From assembly GCA_003168295.1 (NCBI GenBank), contig PMST01000693.1:6789-30127 (forward strand): a stretch of DNA of 23,339 bases. The letters run 5' to 3'. Below the pieces are notes generated by a model, which ran no database searches, had not been told where the DNA came from, and saw only the letters and a program-made list of their open reading frames with translations. Position numbers and translations under genes: made by a program. Each line of letters begins with the position of its first letter. Position 1 is the stretch's first letter. Shown one piece after another: positions 23,048 through 23,339 of the stretch. Origin of the DNA: Actinomycetota bacterium. GTDB taxonomy: Bacteria; Actinomycetota; Actinomycetes; Streptosporangiales; Streptosporangiaceae.

Positions 23048-23339
23048 TTGTCCGCCACACCACCAGACATCGGCCAGCCGACCCGGGGGGTCAGCACCGC
23101 GGCGACGTCTGACGCCGCCGGGACCGGGGCTACCGGGGCTCCGTCGCGGCGGCTCGGCCTGGCCCTGGCCGTCATCGCGACGGCCCAGCTGATGGTCGTG
23201 CTCGACGCGACTATCGTGAACGTCGCCCTGCCGCACATCCAGACCGCGCTGCATTTCTCCGGCACCAACCTGGAGTGGGTCGTCAACGCGTACGCGCTGG
23301 CGTTCGGCGGGCTGCTGCTGCTCGGCGGACGGTCCGGCG
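23048..23339 (+). CDS. DHA2-type (EmrB/QacA) MFS efflux transporter, 3' end cut by window
   Basis: The first 97 residues are visible. A Thr/Ala/Pro-rich cytoplasmic N-terminus is followed by TM1, LALAVIATAQLMVVLDATIV, carrying the LDATIVNVALP motif that defines 14-TM DHA2 drug-proton antiporters. Then comes the usual LEWVVNAYALAFGGLLLLGG segment. The TTG start is supported by AGGGAG six bases upstream and by the absence of a better ATG or GTG in frame. It is the likely target of the MarR regulator encoded upstream. Multidrug export is the family role; the actual substrate is unknown. Confidence 0.9.
   Translation, partial: MSATPPDIGQPTRGVSTAATSDAAGTGATGAPSRRLGLALAVIATAQLMVVLDATIVNVALPHIQTALHFSGTNLEWVVNAYALAFGGLLLLGGRSG

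Noticed and set aside
1..23339. CRISPR arrays, tRNA or rRNA genes, transposases, integrases
   Set aside because: None seen on reading both strands; repeats present are paralogous genes, short dyads and one small tandem repeat.

Overview
The window is very GC-rich, uses GTG and TTG as well as ATG starts, and packs genes tightly on both strands. DUF1707 and DUF6295-type small proteins, a DUF5937 ArsR-like regulator, GntR and MarR regulators and a CHASE3 kinase with an SpoIIE phosphatase all point to a chromosomal accessory region of a high-GC Actinomycetota (actinomycete). I cannot name the genus. No tRNA, rRNA, CRISPR array, transposase or integrase was seen. No gene-free gap exceeds 300 bases.

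Layout. (1) 1-5213, minus strand: a tandem array of paralogous zinc-ribbon / class III nucleotide cyclase / STAND-type AAA ATPase / TPR signalling proteins. One copy is cut by the left edge, one is complete (1196 aa), and one survives only as a 3' remnant. (2) 5268-9821: a possible detoxification or biosynthesis cassette of cytochrome P450, alpha/beta hydrolase and MFS exporter, divergent from an ArsR-like regulator; a perfect 8-4-8 inverted repeat lies between regulator and exporter. (3) 9969-12351: two DUF1707 membrane proteins, then a stand-alone second DNA-clamp (DnaN-like) gene with two low-complexity insertions. (4) 12428-16782: two paralogous dienelactone hydrolases flank a DUF6295 gene, a YghZ-type aldo/keto reductase, a GntR-HD fusion and a small conserved-looking protein. 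The first hydrolase appears to have lost its stop codon and reads out of frame through the DUF6295 gene. (5) 16847-20263: a translationally coupled operon of REC-SpoIIE phosphatase, CHASE3/HAMP histidine kinase and CheY/Rcp1-like response regulator. (6) 20404-22086: a Tat-exported lipoprotein FAD oxidase of the bicovalent (His and Cys) BBE type, divergent from a MarR regulator. The MarR gene is preceded by an array of GTTGAG/CTCA dyads and followed by a DHA2-type MFS efflux pump that runs off the right edge.

Regions 2 and 6 share one logic: a regulator next to an exporter and oxidative enzymes, with dyad operators in the intergenic space. Region 5 looks like a self-contained phosphorelay ending in a PP2C phosphatase, the usual input to partner-switching anti-sigma networks, but no anti-sigma or antagonist gene is visible. 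The points I judge most worth following are the cyclase array and its remnant, the GntR-HD fusion, the extra clamp, the stop-loss overlap at 12428-12775, and the leader between MarR and its efflux pump, which has a short uORF and mutually exclusive hairpin arms.
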